Origin: Solimicrobium silvestre
GTDB taxonomy: Bacteria > Pseudomonadota > Gammaproteobacteria > Burkholderiales > Burkholderiaceae_D
Assembly: GCF_002976435.1 (NCBI RefSeq)
Contig: NZ_PUGF01000007.1
Span: 146,619-210,618, forward strand
Direction: 5' to 3'
Length of the DNA: 64,000 nucleotides
Shown here: one piece after another, positions 26,481 through 35,254 of the stretch
Numbering within the stretch: the first letter of the stretch is position 1
How the letters are laid out: every line of letters starts with the position of its first letter
Translations under genes and position numbers: made by a program
Notes under the pieces: model-generated
Databases searched by the model: none
Seen by the model: only the letters and a program-made list of their open reading frames with translations
Told to the model about the DNA's origin: nothing

Positions 26481-28475
26481 ATGAAACGTAATAACAAAAA
26501 TTCCAGAGCTTCGTCCTGGCTCATCGCATTAACACTGAGTGTCCTGGGTGTAGTAATAGCAGGATGTAGCGGTGGAAGCCAATCTCCAATTCTCGGTATG
26601 AACGGTGCAAACGGTGCGGGCCAAACTTCGGCAGCGTCTCCGCCAACAGTCACTGCCGTCGCCCCAGTCAATAATGCTAGCGGCGTACCAGTCAACAACA
26701 CCGTCATTACAAGTGCCTTCAGTGAGCCGATGGCTCCAATCACTGGTGCAGCAAGCTTTGTCGTGAGCTGTACTTCACCTTGCGTCAATCCAGTCGGCGC
26801 CGTCACTCTTGATGCGACCAACGAAATTGCCAGCTTCACACTTGCCAACGGTACTGCGCTTGCACCGGGCACTACCTACACAGCCACAGTGACTGGGGCC
26901 ACAAGTATCGCCACCGGGCTCGCTTTAGCTAATCCCTATATTTGGACGTTTACTACAGGGGCAGCTCCAGCAGTGACGTTACCCGGCGTTACGGTTACAT
27001 TTCCTGCAACGTCAAATTCTGGTCCAACACCTGGTGTACCAATTAATACGGCAATAACTGCCGCATTCACCGAAGACATGGCACCGGCTACGATCAATGC
27101 AAGCAGCTTTACGCTAACCTGCACATCACCATGCGCGGCTCCTACCGGCGTAGTGAGCTACTCAGTCGGTAGCAGGACTGCCGTTTTTGTGCCAAACGCA
27201 GCGCTCACGGTTGGCACTACTTATACCGCGACGATCACTACAGCCGCCACAGATTTGGCAGGCAATGCGTTGGGAGGTAATCAAGCACCAATCCCCGCTT
27301 CCAGCAACTATGTTTGGACATTTACCACCGCGACCACTCCCCCGGTTCCGGGTTCGAATGTCTCGGTACTATCTACCAACCCTGCCGCCAATGACACTAG
27401 TGTATGTACCAATGCGGCCATCAACGCGACCTTTAACGTACCCGCTAATTTGCACATGAATCCGACTACGGTTAATTCAGCAACGTTTACAGTGACCGGA
27501 CCGGCACCGGCTTTAGCACCAGTTCACGCGACATCAGTGGTACTAGATGCAGCCACTGGCAGCATCGCCACGTTTACCCCAACAGCACTTACTGCCGGGG
27601 TGACCTATACGGCCACAATTCACGGCGGTGCTAGTGGAGTCAAGGATTTAGCTATCCCAGCGGACACTATGGCAGCTAATTTCACTTGGAATTTCACTGC
27701 AGTGAGTTGCTCAGCGCCAGCAACTATCCCCCTTGGATCAGCATCGACTTTTGGTAACTTTGGTGGCTCAGCCGGCATGACCAATCAAGGAATTTATACC
27801 GTCGTCAATGGCAACATCGGCACCACGGCAGTCTCCACTTCAGTAACTGGGTTTCATGATGCCGGGCCAAATTGTATTTACACTCAAACACCACTGAATG
27901 TCGGTACCGTCAATGGCCTGATCTACACCGCGGCACCGCCACCAACCGTAGGTTGCCCTAGCGAAGGAACCGCAACAACCTTTGCGGTCGCCTCTGCGGC
28001 TCGTGCCGATGCGCTGACTGCATATAACGATCTGGTGGCCATGCCGGCAGGGCCTAACCCAGGTGCAGGAAACTTAGCCAACCTGACACTTGCGCCTGGC
28101 GATTACACCGCGGCATCAGGTTCATTCATGATTCAAGGTGGAAACCTGACCCTCGACGCTCAAGGTAATGCTAATGCCACGTGGGTATTCCAAATGGCAA
28201 CCACACTCACCGTGGGTGGTCCAGGCGCAGCAGCTCCGGCAAGCATTATTCTCGCCAACGGCGCACAAGCAAAGAACGTCTTTTGGCAAGTTGGTAGCGC
28301 CGCGACGATTAATGCAGGTGGCGGTGGAACCATGGTCGGAACGATTATTTCCCAAGATGGCGTATCAATTTCCACTGCGGGCAATGTAGCGATAGTGACC
28401 CTAAATGGCAGAGCATTGTCATTGGGTGCTTCAGTTACGCTAGTCAACACGGTCATTAACGTACCTGCTCCATAA
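26481..28475 (+). CDS. Lipoprotein with Ig-like repeats and an ice-binding-like (DUF3494) domain
   Basis: A 664-residue protein with a lipobox at about residue 29 (VIAGCSGG). Three Big_5-type Ig-like repeats follow (about 53-157, 167-280 and 290-405), each with a NNASGVPVN..ITAAFSEPM-type strand and a VWTFTT ending. The C-terminal DUF3494 domain (about 413-664) shows LGSASTFGNFGGSAGMTNQG, LAPGDYTAASGSF, NATWVFQMATTLTVG and a GTIISQDGVS segment, the right-handed beta-helix of bacterial ice-binding proteins. Ice binding needs experiment. DUF3494 also occurs in adhesion proteins. The OmpA-family gene follows. Confidence 0.82.
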   Translation: MKRNNKNSRASSWLIALTLSVLGVVIAGCSGGSQSPILGMNGANGAGQTSAASPPTVTAVAPVNNASGVPVNNTVITSAFSEPMAPITGAASFVVSCTSPCVNPVGAVTLDATNEIASFTLANGTALAPGTTYTATVTGATSIATGLALANPYIWTFTTGAAPAVTLPGVTVTFPATSNSGPTPGVPINTAITAAFTEDMAPATINASSFTLTCTSPCAAPTGVVSYSVGSRTAVFVPNAALTVGTTYTATITTAATDLAGNALGGNQAPIPASSNYVWTFTTATTPPVPGSNVSVLSTNPAANDTSVCTNAAINATFNVPANLHMNPTTVNSATFTVTGPAPALAPVHATSVVLDAATGSIATFTPTALTAGVTYTATIHGGASGVKDLAIPADTMAANFTWNFTAVSCSAPATIPLGSASTFGNFGGSAGMTNQGIYTVVNGNIGTTAVSTSVTGFHDAGPNCIYTQTPLNVGTVNGLIYTAAPPPTVGCPSEGTATTFAVASAARADALTAYNDLVAMPAGPNPGAGNLANLTLAPGDYTAASGSFMIQGGNLTLDAQGNANATWVFQMATTLTVGGPGAAAPASIILANGAQAKNVFWQVGSAATINAGGGGTMVGTIISQDGVSISTAGNVAIVTLNGRALSLGASVTLVNTVINVPAP

Positions 28476-28489
28476 GGTATGAAAACATG

Positions 28490-28528
28490 TCCACCTAGCT
28501 GTCCATTCATGATGAACAGCTAGGTGGA
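28490..28528 (+). terminator. Hairpin after the ice-binding-like gene
   Basis: CCACCTAGCTGT and ACAGCTAGGTGG pair perfectly around a 13-base loop, 15 bp after the stop. There is no strong U-run, so it may attenuate rather than fully stop transcription into the OmpA gene. Confidence 0.5.
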
Positions 28529-28591
28529 ATGACAAATAACGTCGAATTACCTGGCGACCACCGGGTTTTATTAATTATTCAGGAGCAGGAA

Positions 28592-29752
28592 ATGAAATGT
28601 ACAAGAACCTTAAAAAATCTGAGCTTAATTGCTTTTTCCGCTATTGCCATACCCTATGCCGCCGCACAAGAAAATACCACAACCCAAGATACTAGCGCAT
28701 GGTATGGCGGCTTGAACGTTGGGCAATCCAGGGCAAAAATCGACGACGCAAGCATCACCAACAGATTATTAACAGAAGGAGCTAGTGCAATGTCCATCAA
28801 CAATAATGATCGTGATACCGGTTTTAAAATCTTTGGTGGTTACCAATTCAACAAAAATTTTTCTATTGAAAGCGGTTATTTCGATCTGGGTAAATTTGGT
28901 TACTCAGCCACCACAACACCTCCTGGCACACTAAACGGCAGTATCACGCTAAGAGGGCTAAATATTGATGCGATCGGCTTTCTACCATTTACTGAAAATT
29001 TTTCCGGGTTCGGCCGACTCGGATTGAACTACTCGCAAGCAAAGGATTCTTTCAGCGGATCTGGTTTAGCTGCGGTCGCCAGTTCAGATCCTGGCAAGCA
29101 TGATCTGAACTACAAAGTCGGTATGGGACTTCAGTATCGCCTGACTCAAGCTTTGGCGATGCGGGCAGAAGTCGAACGCTACCGGGTTGATGATGCGATT
29201 GGAAATAAAGGTGACATTGATCTGTACTCAATTGGTCTGGTTTATCGATTCGGCGAAAAGACTCAAATGCATGCGGCTGTGTATCGGCCTGCCGCTCCCG
29301 CGCCTATACCTGAACCTACGCCTGAAGTAGTGGTCGTGATTAATCAACCGCCTGCACCACCACCGCCAATAAAGGTAGTTTTTGCAGCAGATTCGATGTT
29401 CGATTTTAACCGGGCTGACATGCGATCTGACGGAAAACGGTTTCTCGATGAATTTTCTGCCAACCTAAAAAGTGCCAGCTTTGATCTAATTTCTGTAACA
29501 GGACATACCGACCGCATCGGCTCGCATGACTACAATATGAAACTATCAACTCGCCGTGCCGAAGCTGTCAAAAGTTATCTGGTAGAGGTTGCGGGAATTC
29601 CAAGCAACAAAATCGATGCCAAAGGTGTGGATGGAGTGGATCCGGTGACCAAACCGGAAGAATGCAAAGGCAATAAAGTAACTAAAGCATTAATAGCATG
29701 CCTGCAGCCTGACAGACGCGTGGAAGTAGAAGTTACTGGAACGAAGAAGTAA
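28592..29752 (+). CDS. OmpA-family outer membrane protein
   Basis: A 386-residue protein. The ATG at 28592 follows AGGAGCAGGA and gives a clean signal peptide (about 1-24, ending AAAQ). The longer frame from 28529 lacks both. Residues 30-235 form an eight-stranded OmpA-like beta-barrel (WYGGLNVGQS, GLNIDAIGFLPF, DIDLYSIGLVYRFG). A proline-rich hinge (PAAPAPIPEPTPEV) leads to the peptidoglycan-binding OmpA C-terminal domain with TGHTDRIGS and LSTRRAEAVKSYL. It stabilises the envelope. It follows the ice-binding lipoprotein and may be co-expressed. Confidence 0.9.
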   Translation: MKCTRTLKNLSLIAFSAIAIPYAAAQENTTTQDTSAWYGGLNVGQSRAKIDDASITNRLLTEGASAMSINNNDRDTGFKIFGGYQFNKNFSIESGYFDLGKFGYSATTTPPGTLNGSITLRGLNIDAIGFLPFTENFSGFGRLGLNYSQAKDSFSGSGLAAVASSDPGKHDLNYKVGMGLQYRLTQALAMRAEVERYRVDDAIGNKGDIDLYSIGLVYRFGEKTQMHAAVYRPAAPAPIPEPTPEVVVVINQPPAPPPPIKVVFAADSMFDFNRADMRSDGKRFLDEFSANLKSASFDLISVTGHTDRIGSHDYNMKLSTRRAEAVKSYLVEVAGIPSNKIDAKGVDGVDPVTKPEECKGNKVTKALIACLQPDRRVEVEVTGTKK

Positions 29753-29792
29753 CTCTTTCTATTCATTTTAAATGTGTCAAGCGGAATGAACA

Positions 29793-32700
29793 TTACTCGA
29801 TCCGCTCGGCATCATTTTTATTAGCGTCACTTTTTACCCTAAAGCATGCCGCATATAAAGCCGGTAAAAAGAACATCGTCAGCACCGTTGCGACGATTAA
29901 CCCTCCCATAATGGCGACCGCCATCGGCCCCCAAAACACTGAGCGTGACAAGGGAATCATCGCTAATACGGTAGCGGCAGCGGTCAATATGATTGGCCGA
30001 AAGCGCCGCACCGCAGATTCAACAATGGCGTTCCAAGGCGTCGCACCGGCGGCAATATTCTGCTCAATCTGGTCTATCAAAATGACCGAATTGCGGATGA
30101 TCATGCCGAACAGCGCAATTACGCCGAGTTGCGCTACAAACCCGAATGGTCGCTGAAGCAGCAACAGCGCAATTGCGGCACCCGCCACCCCTAACGGGCC
30201 GGTCAGAAACACCAACAACGCACGTGAGAAGCTTTTTAATTGCAGCATCAATAAAGTGAAAATAATGAAAATCACCAGCGGAACATTGGCAATAATAGAA
30301 TCCTGCGCCTTGCTACTGTCAGCAGCCGAGCCTTCTAAGTCGATCTTATAGCCGGCGGGTAGCGCCGCACGTAAATTGGTTAATTTTGCTTCTATCTGGT
30401 CAGACACGGTCGGCCCCTGTATACCATCGGCAACATCCGACTGCACGGTAATCGCCCATTCCCGACCTTCGCGCCACACCACGCCCGGTTCCCAGACAAA
30501 ACGCACCTGAGCTAATTGGGAAAGCGGTATTGTTTCGCCAGTCGGCATTTGAATATTCGCATCGTTTAATGCAGTAATGGTGGCGCGCTCCTCCACTGGC
30601 TGCCGGATCACAATATCAATTAATTTATTATTTTCGCGATACTGCCCTATCGTCGTGCCACTCAAGATGGTATTTGCCGTGCGCATCACGGTTTGCGACC
30701 CTATTCCTAGTGCCAATAATTTGTCTTGATCAAGATTCAGGCGTAAGACCTTGATCGATTCATTCCAGTTATCATTCACGCCCACCGTGTTTGGATTAGC
30801 GCGCATGATTTCTTTGACCTGATCGGCAATTGACCGCACCTTAATCAACGAGTCACCACTGATCAGAAATTGAACCGGATAAGGTGCCGGCGGCCCATTC
30901 GGCAGGAATTTGACACGGCCACGCACTTCGGGGAAGTCGTTCTTAAAAGCAGCGACGATCTTCAACCGCAACGCTTCTCGAAACGCCAGACTCTTCGGCA
31001 AAATGACCAATTGTGCGACATTACTTTGAGGAAAAATCTGATCTAGCGGCAGATAAAATCGTGGGCTTCCGGTGCCGACATAGCTGGTAACACTTTCCAC
31101 ACCATTCTGATGCAACACGAATTGTTCCATTTTTTTTGCCTGCACCTCAGTGGAGGTAAATGATGCACCCTCAGGCAGCCACAATTCAACCATTAATTCC
31201 GGGCGACTTGAATCCGGAAAAAATTGTTGTTCAATAAAACCAAAGCCGAACAGGCCCAATGCAAAAGCTGCCAGCGTTAGTAAAATCGTAGCCTTTCGCC
31301 ATTCCACACACCAGTTCACCATCCGGCGAATACGGCTGTAAAACGGTGTATCGAATAAGGTTTGATGAGAATCTGCACTCACTGCCGGTTTGACCTTCAG
31401 CAGGATATAACCGATGTAAGGTGTAAATAATACCGCCACCAGCCAGGAAATAATCAGTGCCAGCGTATTCACCGAAAACATTGAAAAGGTATATTCGCCC
31501 GCCATTGATTTCGCCAACCCGATCGGTAAGAAACCAGCCGCAGTAATCAACGTACCGGTCAACATCGGCATGGCGGTTGAGGTATAGGCAAAAGTGGCGG
31601 CATCGAAGCGCGACATGCCCTCTTCCATTTTGCGCACCATCATTTCGACCGCGATAATTGCATCGTCAACCAGCAAACCAAGCGCAATGATTAGCGCTCC
31701 CAACGAAATCTTATGCAAGTCGATGTCAAAAATACGCATAAACAAAAAGGTTACCGCCAGCACTAACGGTATCGTCAACCCCACTACCAAACCCGGCCTG
31801 ACATCCAGTCGCCAGGGTTTAACATGTAAACCTAGCGCTAAAAAACTCACCGCAAGAACAATAGCAACCGCTTCGCTCAAGGAACGGAGGAATTCGCTGA
31901 CGGAAGATTTCACCGCATTCGGCTGATCAACAATCCGCTGCAATTCGAGCCCATATGGTAATTTCGCCTTGATTACTTCAGCCGCATTTTGCAAATTTTT
32001 ACCTAGCTCGATAATGTCAGCACCGTGCTCCATCGAAATGCCAAGTCCGATCACTTCGCGTCCGTTGTAGCGCATTTTGTCATGTGGCGGATCAATGTAA
32101 TCACGCTTGATGGTGGCAAAGTCACCTAAGCGAAAGGTTATTCCGTTGGCCCGCAACGGCAAGTTTTCCAAATCTTTACCGGACTTTAATGCTCCGCTGA
32201 CCCTTAACTGCAAATTATCGTACGGCGTCACCAATACGCCGGTCGACTCAATTACGTTTTGGGCGTTGAGCTGATTAACTATCGCATCGAATGAAATACC
32301 TAGCCGCGCGAATTTTTTTTGGGAGAACTCTATATACAGTTTTTCGTCCTGAACACCGTACAACTCTACCTTGGAAACCGACGGTATTTGCAGGAATTGC
32401 TGACGCACAAAGTCAGCGTAATCCTTCATCTCGGCATAGGTATATCCGTCGCCCGACAACGCGAAGATTGAGCCGAATGTGTCGCCAAACTCGTCATTAA
32501 AAAATGGGCCGATAACGCCCTTAGGAAACGTTCCACTAATGTCGCCAATCTTCTTACGCACCTGATACCAGGCTGCAATTGTTTCCGCTGGTGGTGTCGA
32601 CTCGCGTAATTGCAGGGTAATCAGTGTTTCGCCCGGCTTGGAATAACTGCGGATTTTGTCGATATAGGGCGTTTCCTGCAATTTTTTTTCAAGCTTATCG

Positions 32701-32903
32701 GTAACTTGCTCTGCCATCTGCAATGCCGTAGCGCCCGGCCAGTTGGCGCTGATTACCATGACCCGAAAAGTGAACGGCGGATCTTCATCTTGACCAAGAC
32801 GACTGTAGCTAAGAATGCCCCCTATCAATAACGCCGCAATCAAATACCGCGTCATAGGAATATTTTCAAGCGCCCAGCGGGATAAATTTAAGCGGGATTT
32901 CAT
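29793..32903 (-). CDS. RND-family efflux permease
   Basis: A 1036-residue inner-membrane pump of AcrB size, with twelve predicted helices and two large periplasmic loops. The proton-relay motif is in GLLVDDAIIAVEMM (Asp pair). The N-terminal RYLIAALLIGGILSYSRLGQDEDPPF is typical of the HAE-type branch. The start codon overlaps the stop of the adaptor gene by 4 bp (ATGA), so the two are translated together. No outer-membrane channel gene is adjacent, so TolC or another porin elsewhere is presumed. The substrate is unknown. Confidence 0.92.
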   Translation of the reverse strand: MKSRLNLSRWALENIPMTRYLIAALLIGGILSYSRLGQDEDPPFTFRVMVISANWPGATALQMAEQVTDKLEKKLQETPYIDKIRSYSKPGETLITLQLRESTPPAETIAAWYQVRKKIGDISGTFPKGVIGPFFNDEFGDTFGSIFALSGDGYTYAEMKDYADFVRQQFLQIPSVSKVELYGVQDEKLYIEFSQKKFARLGISFDAIVNQLNAQNVIESTGVLVTPYDNLQLRVSGALKSGKDLENLPLRANGITFRLGDFATIKRDYIDPPHDKMRYNGREVIGLGISMEHGADIIELGKNLQNAAEVIKAKLPYGLELQRIVDQPNAVKSSVSEFLRSLSEAVAIVLAVSFLALGLHVKPWRLDVRPGLVVGLTIPLVLAVTFLFMRIFDIDLHKISLGALIIALGLLVDDAIIAVEMMVRKMEEGMSRFDAATFAYTSTAMPMLTGTLITAAGFLPIGLAKSMAGEYTFSMFSVNTLALIISWLVAVLFTPYIGYILLKVKPAVSADSHQTLFDTPFYSRIRRMVNWCVEWRKATILLTLAAFALGLFGFGFIEQQFFPDSSRPELMVELWLPEGASFTSTEVQAKKMEQFVLHQNGVESVTSYVGTGSPRFYLPLDQIFPQSNVAQLVILPKSLAFREALRLKIVAAFKNDFPEVRGRVKFLPNGPPAPYPVQFLISGDSLIKVRSIADQVKEIMRANPNTVGVNDNWNESIKVLRLNLDQDKLLALGIGSQTVMRTANTILSGTTIGQYRENNKLIDIVIRQPVEERATITALNDANIQMPTGETIPLSQLAQVRFVWEPGVVWREGREWAITVQSDVADGIQGPTVSDQIEAKLTNLRAALPAGYKIDLEGSAADSSKAQDSIIANVPLVIFIIFTLLMLQLKSFSRALLVFLTGPLGVAGAAIALLLLQRPFGFVAQLGVIALFGMIIRNSVILIDQIEQNIAAGATPWNAIVESAVRRFRPIILTAAATVLAMIPLSRSVFWGPMAVAIMGGLIVATVLTMFFLPALYAACFRVKSDANKNDAERIE

Positions 32904-34051
32904 TTGACGACGGCACCGGTACCGGCGGCCGCTGCAGCGGAGCTAGCATTAGTCACTGGTTCTTCGTCAAGCACCCGAACCCGCTGCCCTTGCTTCAAGG
33001 AATTCACTCCAGCCGTCACCACCATTTGCCCGTTGCTAACACCGCCCGTCAAAATAATATCGTTGCCGATGGGTGCGCCGATTTCAACCCGGGTCAATTT
33101 TGTCAGGTTATTTTCCACCACCCACACGGCCGAACTTCCCTTGTCCTGAAACAAAGCTGTAAGCGGCACTTTGATTGATTGGTTCGCGCTCTTCGCGGAA
33201 AAAATAACATACGCCGTCATGCCCAGATGCACGTCAGCAGGAGCATCGATTAGCGAAACTTTAGTAATGAAGGTGCGCGTTGCGGGATCGGCAATGGGTG
33301 ATATTTCACGAATTTTTCCGGCAATCAAATCCTTGGGGTGCGCCCAGATACGCACCTGAACGTCGCTCGTCGTGCGCAACGTATCCACCTTATTCTCTGG
33401 AATGCCAATGACTACTTCTTTTTCGGCTAACTCAGCCACCCGTAAAATGTCTGCACCCGCCACAACCACCTGCCCTACTTCAGCATTAATATTGGTCACT
33501 ACGCCGTCTGCGTTGGCGACCAGCGTCGTATAGTTGACCTGATTCGATTGGCTCTTATTGATAGCAACTGACTGTTCATATGCAGCTTCGGCTGATTTGA
33601 ATGCGCCCTCTTTGCTATCCAACACGGCCTGGCTTACAAAATTCTTGTCACGCAAGTTCAGGTAGCGTTTTAATTCGGCGCTGGCCAGATCACGGTTGCT
33701 TTCACTCGCTGTCAGCGCGGCGACGGCTTGCGCTTGTGCCAATTTTTGATCTAGAGGATCTAATTGCATCAATATCTGGCCGCTTTTAACCAGACTACCA
33801 ACCTCCACGGCACGCGACACAATTTTGCCGCCGACCCGAAATCCAAGCCGGGATTCAATACGCGCACGTACTTCACCGGCGAATTCGGCATCGATCTCGG
33901 CATTAGTTGATGTTAATTTGATTACCCGTACTGGGCGGACTTCGTTGACATTGTCTATCGGCTTTGAGCAGCCGGAAACAAGTAATGTGATAGCAAAAAG
34001 GGCAAACCTTCCAAGGCGGCCATATCTCAAGGAAAGAATGAAATTGTTCAC
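32900..34051 (-). CDS. RND efflux periplasmic adaptor lipoprotein
   Basis: A 383-residue membrane fusion protein. The lipobox LVSGC (about residue 28) is followed by the lipoyl/barrel-sandwich segment (ESRLGFRVGGKIVSRAVEVG), a coiled-coil hairpin and beta-barrel regions ending in QGQRVRVLDEEPV. It bridges the permease encoded just downstream to an outer-membrane channel. The start is GTG at 34049-34051 with AAAGGG about ten bases upstream. It is the first gene of the pump operon. Confidence 0.9.
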   Translation of the reverse strand: MNNFILSLRYGRLGRFALFAITLLVSGCSKPIDNVNEVRPVRVIKLTSTNAEIDAEFAGEVRARIESRLGFRVGGKIVSRAVEVGSLVKSGQILMQLDPLDQKLAQAQAVAALTASESNRDLASAELKRYLNLRDKNFVSQAVLDSKEGAFKSAEAAYEQSVAINKSQSNQVNYTTLVANADGVVTNINAEVGQVVVAGADILRVAELAEKEVVIGIPENKVDTLRTTSDVQVRIWAHPKDLIAGKIREISPIADPATRTFITKVSLIDAPADVHLGMTAYVIFSAKSANQSIKVPLTALFQDKGSSAVWVVENNLTKLTRVEIGAPIGNDIILTGGVSNGQMVVTAGVNSLKQGQRVRVLDEEPVTNASSAAAAAGTGAVVK

Positions 34052-34345
34052 CTTTTGACCCTTTATGAGGTTGACCAGCTAAACATGGAACTTGCCGTTG
34101 TGCCAGCAACTAACAACGTAGGAGTTGTTAGCCTTATTCAACATTATATTTAACTTTTAAGCCATTACTACCCATATTTCCAGACCAACTCGGGCAGATC
34201 AATTTCTGCATCGCAGAATGACAGAGTGGAAAGTGTCAGCTTTTTTTACGCCTTGAACAAAGTTACGTGTTTATTGCTTTGAAAAAATAAATTCTCGCGC
34301 ACTAACATATTGTTTTAAAAGAATAAATTTATTCGAAATTGCTTG

Positions 34346-34362
34346 AAGGCATGTTAATTGCA
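34346..34362 (+). promoter_or_regulatory. Sigma-54 promoter of the PEP-CTERM gene
   Basis: AAGGCATGTTAATTGCA gives GG (34348-34349), exactly ten bases, then GC (34360-34361), with a TTGCA -12 element. This fits the TGGCACG-N4-TTGCW consensus. It lies about 50 bp before the ATG. Many PEP-CTERM genes in betaproteobacteria are known to be RpoN/PrsR controlled. Confidence 0.7.
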
Positions 34363-34413
34363 TTCTTATTTCTTAGGTTTTTTTACAAACGAAATCATAG
34401 GAGTTAAGTTCAA

Positions 34414-35187
34414 ATGAATATCAAAAATTTGGCTAAATTTTCTATCATCGGCTTAGCTCTTGTCGTTACGCAAATATCTGCTGTCAACGCCAATCCGCTC
34501 ACCGCAAATATCACCTATTTCAGAATCAGTGATTCGGACCCGGATGCAAACAAGCTTTGCTGCACCGATGCGACCCCGGAGGTGACCAATAACTTGGGAC
34601 CTGACGGCTTACCTATGCTACTTAGCACCTACACAGGTATCACTCCGCACGATACTAATGGCGCTGATGAACTAACTTATTGGAGCCCTAACTTTAATCC
34701 GAATGTCTCCCAAACCGGTACCGGAACAATCAATATCCCCTTTAACAACAGCGCCATGTACAACCCTAACGGCACTGGTTTTTATGATGGGAACGGGAAT
34801 GGCTATTTATCCGCCGTTATTTCTGCAACATTAATTGCGCCTACCGCCGAAACGATCTCTTTTACAGTCGCATCAGATGACAATGCCTTCGTTTTTCTTG
34901 ATGGGCAGGTCGTCTGTAACAATGGCGGTGTTCACGGTGCGCAAACTGTAGGCTGCACATCAGGCACGATAGGTGCTGGTAATCATTCACTTGAAGTGTT
35001 TTATGACGATTTGAACCAAACTGGCGCAGTGTTGGATTTCAACGTGATCACAGAGGGCATCACCACCACGCCAATCTCTTTTGACCCCGCTCCGGTTCCA
35101 GAGCCCGCTTCGCTGGCATTACTGGCTATTGGTCTTTTGAGTCTTTTCGGGGTTGGTGTTTCACGTAGAGTGAAGTGTCGGGTGTAA
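34414..35187 (+). CDS. PEP-CTERM sorted fibro-slime-like surface protein
   Basis: A 257-residue exported protein with a signal peptide (about 1-26). The C-terminal sorting signal VPEPASLALLAIGLL then GVGVSRRVK (residues ~229-254) is the classic PEP-CTERM motif with a hydrophobic helix and a basic tail. The body contains ATIATSDDNAFVFL-type sequence (DDNAFVFLDGQVVCNNGGVH near 153-172), the fibro-slime/PA14-like signature. The exosortase encoded downstream should cleave it and pass it to the surface matrix. AGGAG precedes the ATG, with the sigma-54 promoter upstream. Confidence 0.88.
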   Translation: MNIKNLAKFSIIGLALVVTQISAVNANPLTANITYFRISDSDPDANKLCCTDATPEVTNNLGPDGLPMLLSTYTGITPHDTNGADELTYWSPNFNPNVSQTGTGTINIPFNNSAMYNPNGTGFYDGNGNGYLSAVISATLIAPTAETISFTVASDDNAFVFLDGQVVCNNGGVHGAQTVGCTSGTIGAGNHSLEVFYDDLNQTGAVLDFNVITEGITTTPISFDPAPVPEPASLALLAIGLLSLFGVGVSRRVKCRV

Positions 35188-35207
35188 TTATTTACGTCAA
35201 GATTGCC

Positions 35208-35237
35208 AAAAGCCATCTATGCTCTAGATGGCTTTTT
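35208..35237 (+). terminator. Rho-independent terminator after the PEP-CTERM gene
   Basis: AAAAGCCATCTA and TAGATGGCTTTTT form a perfect stem with a short loop and a T-run, 20 bp after the stop. It also lies downstream of manC's stop on the other strand, so it probably serves both. Confidence 0.85.
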
Positions 35238-35254
35238 AGTAATTTAAAATAACC

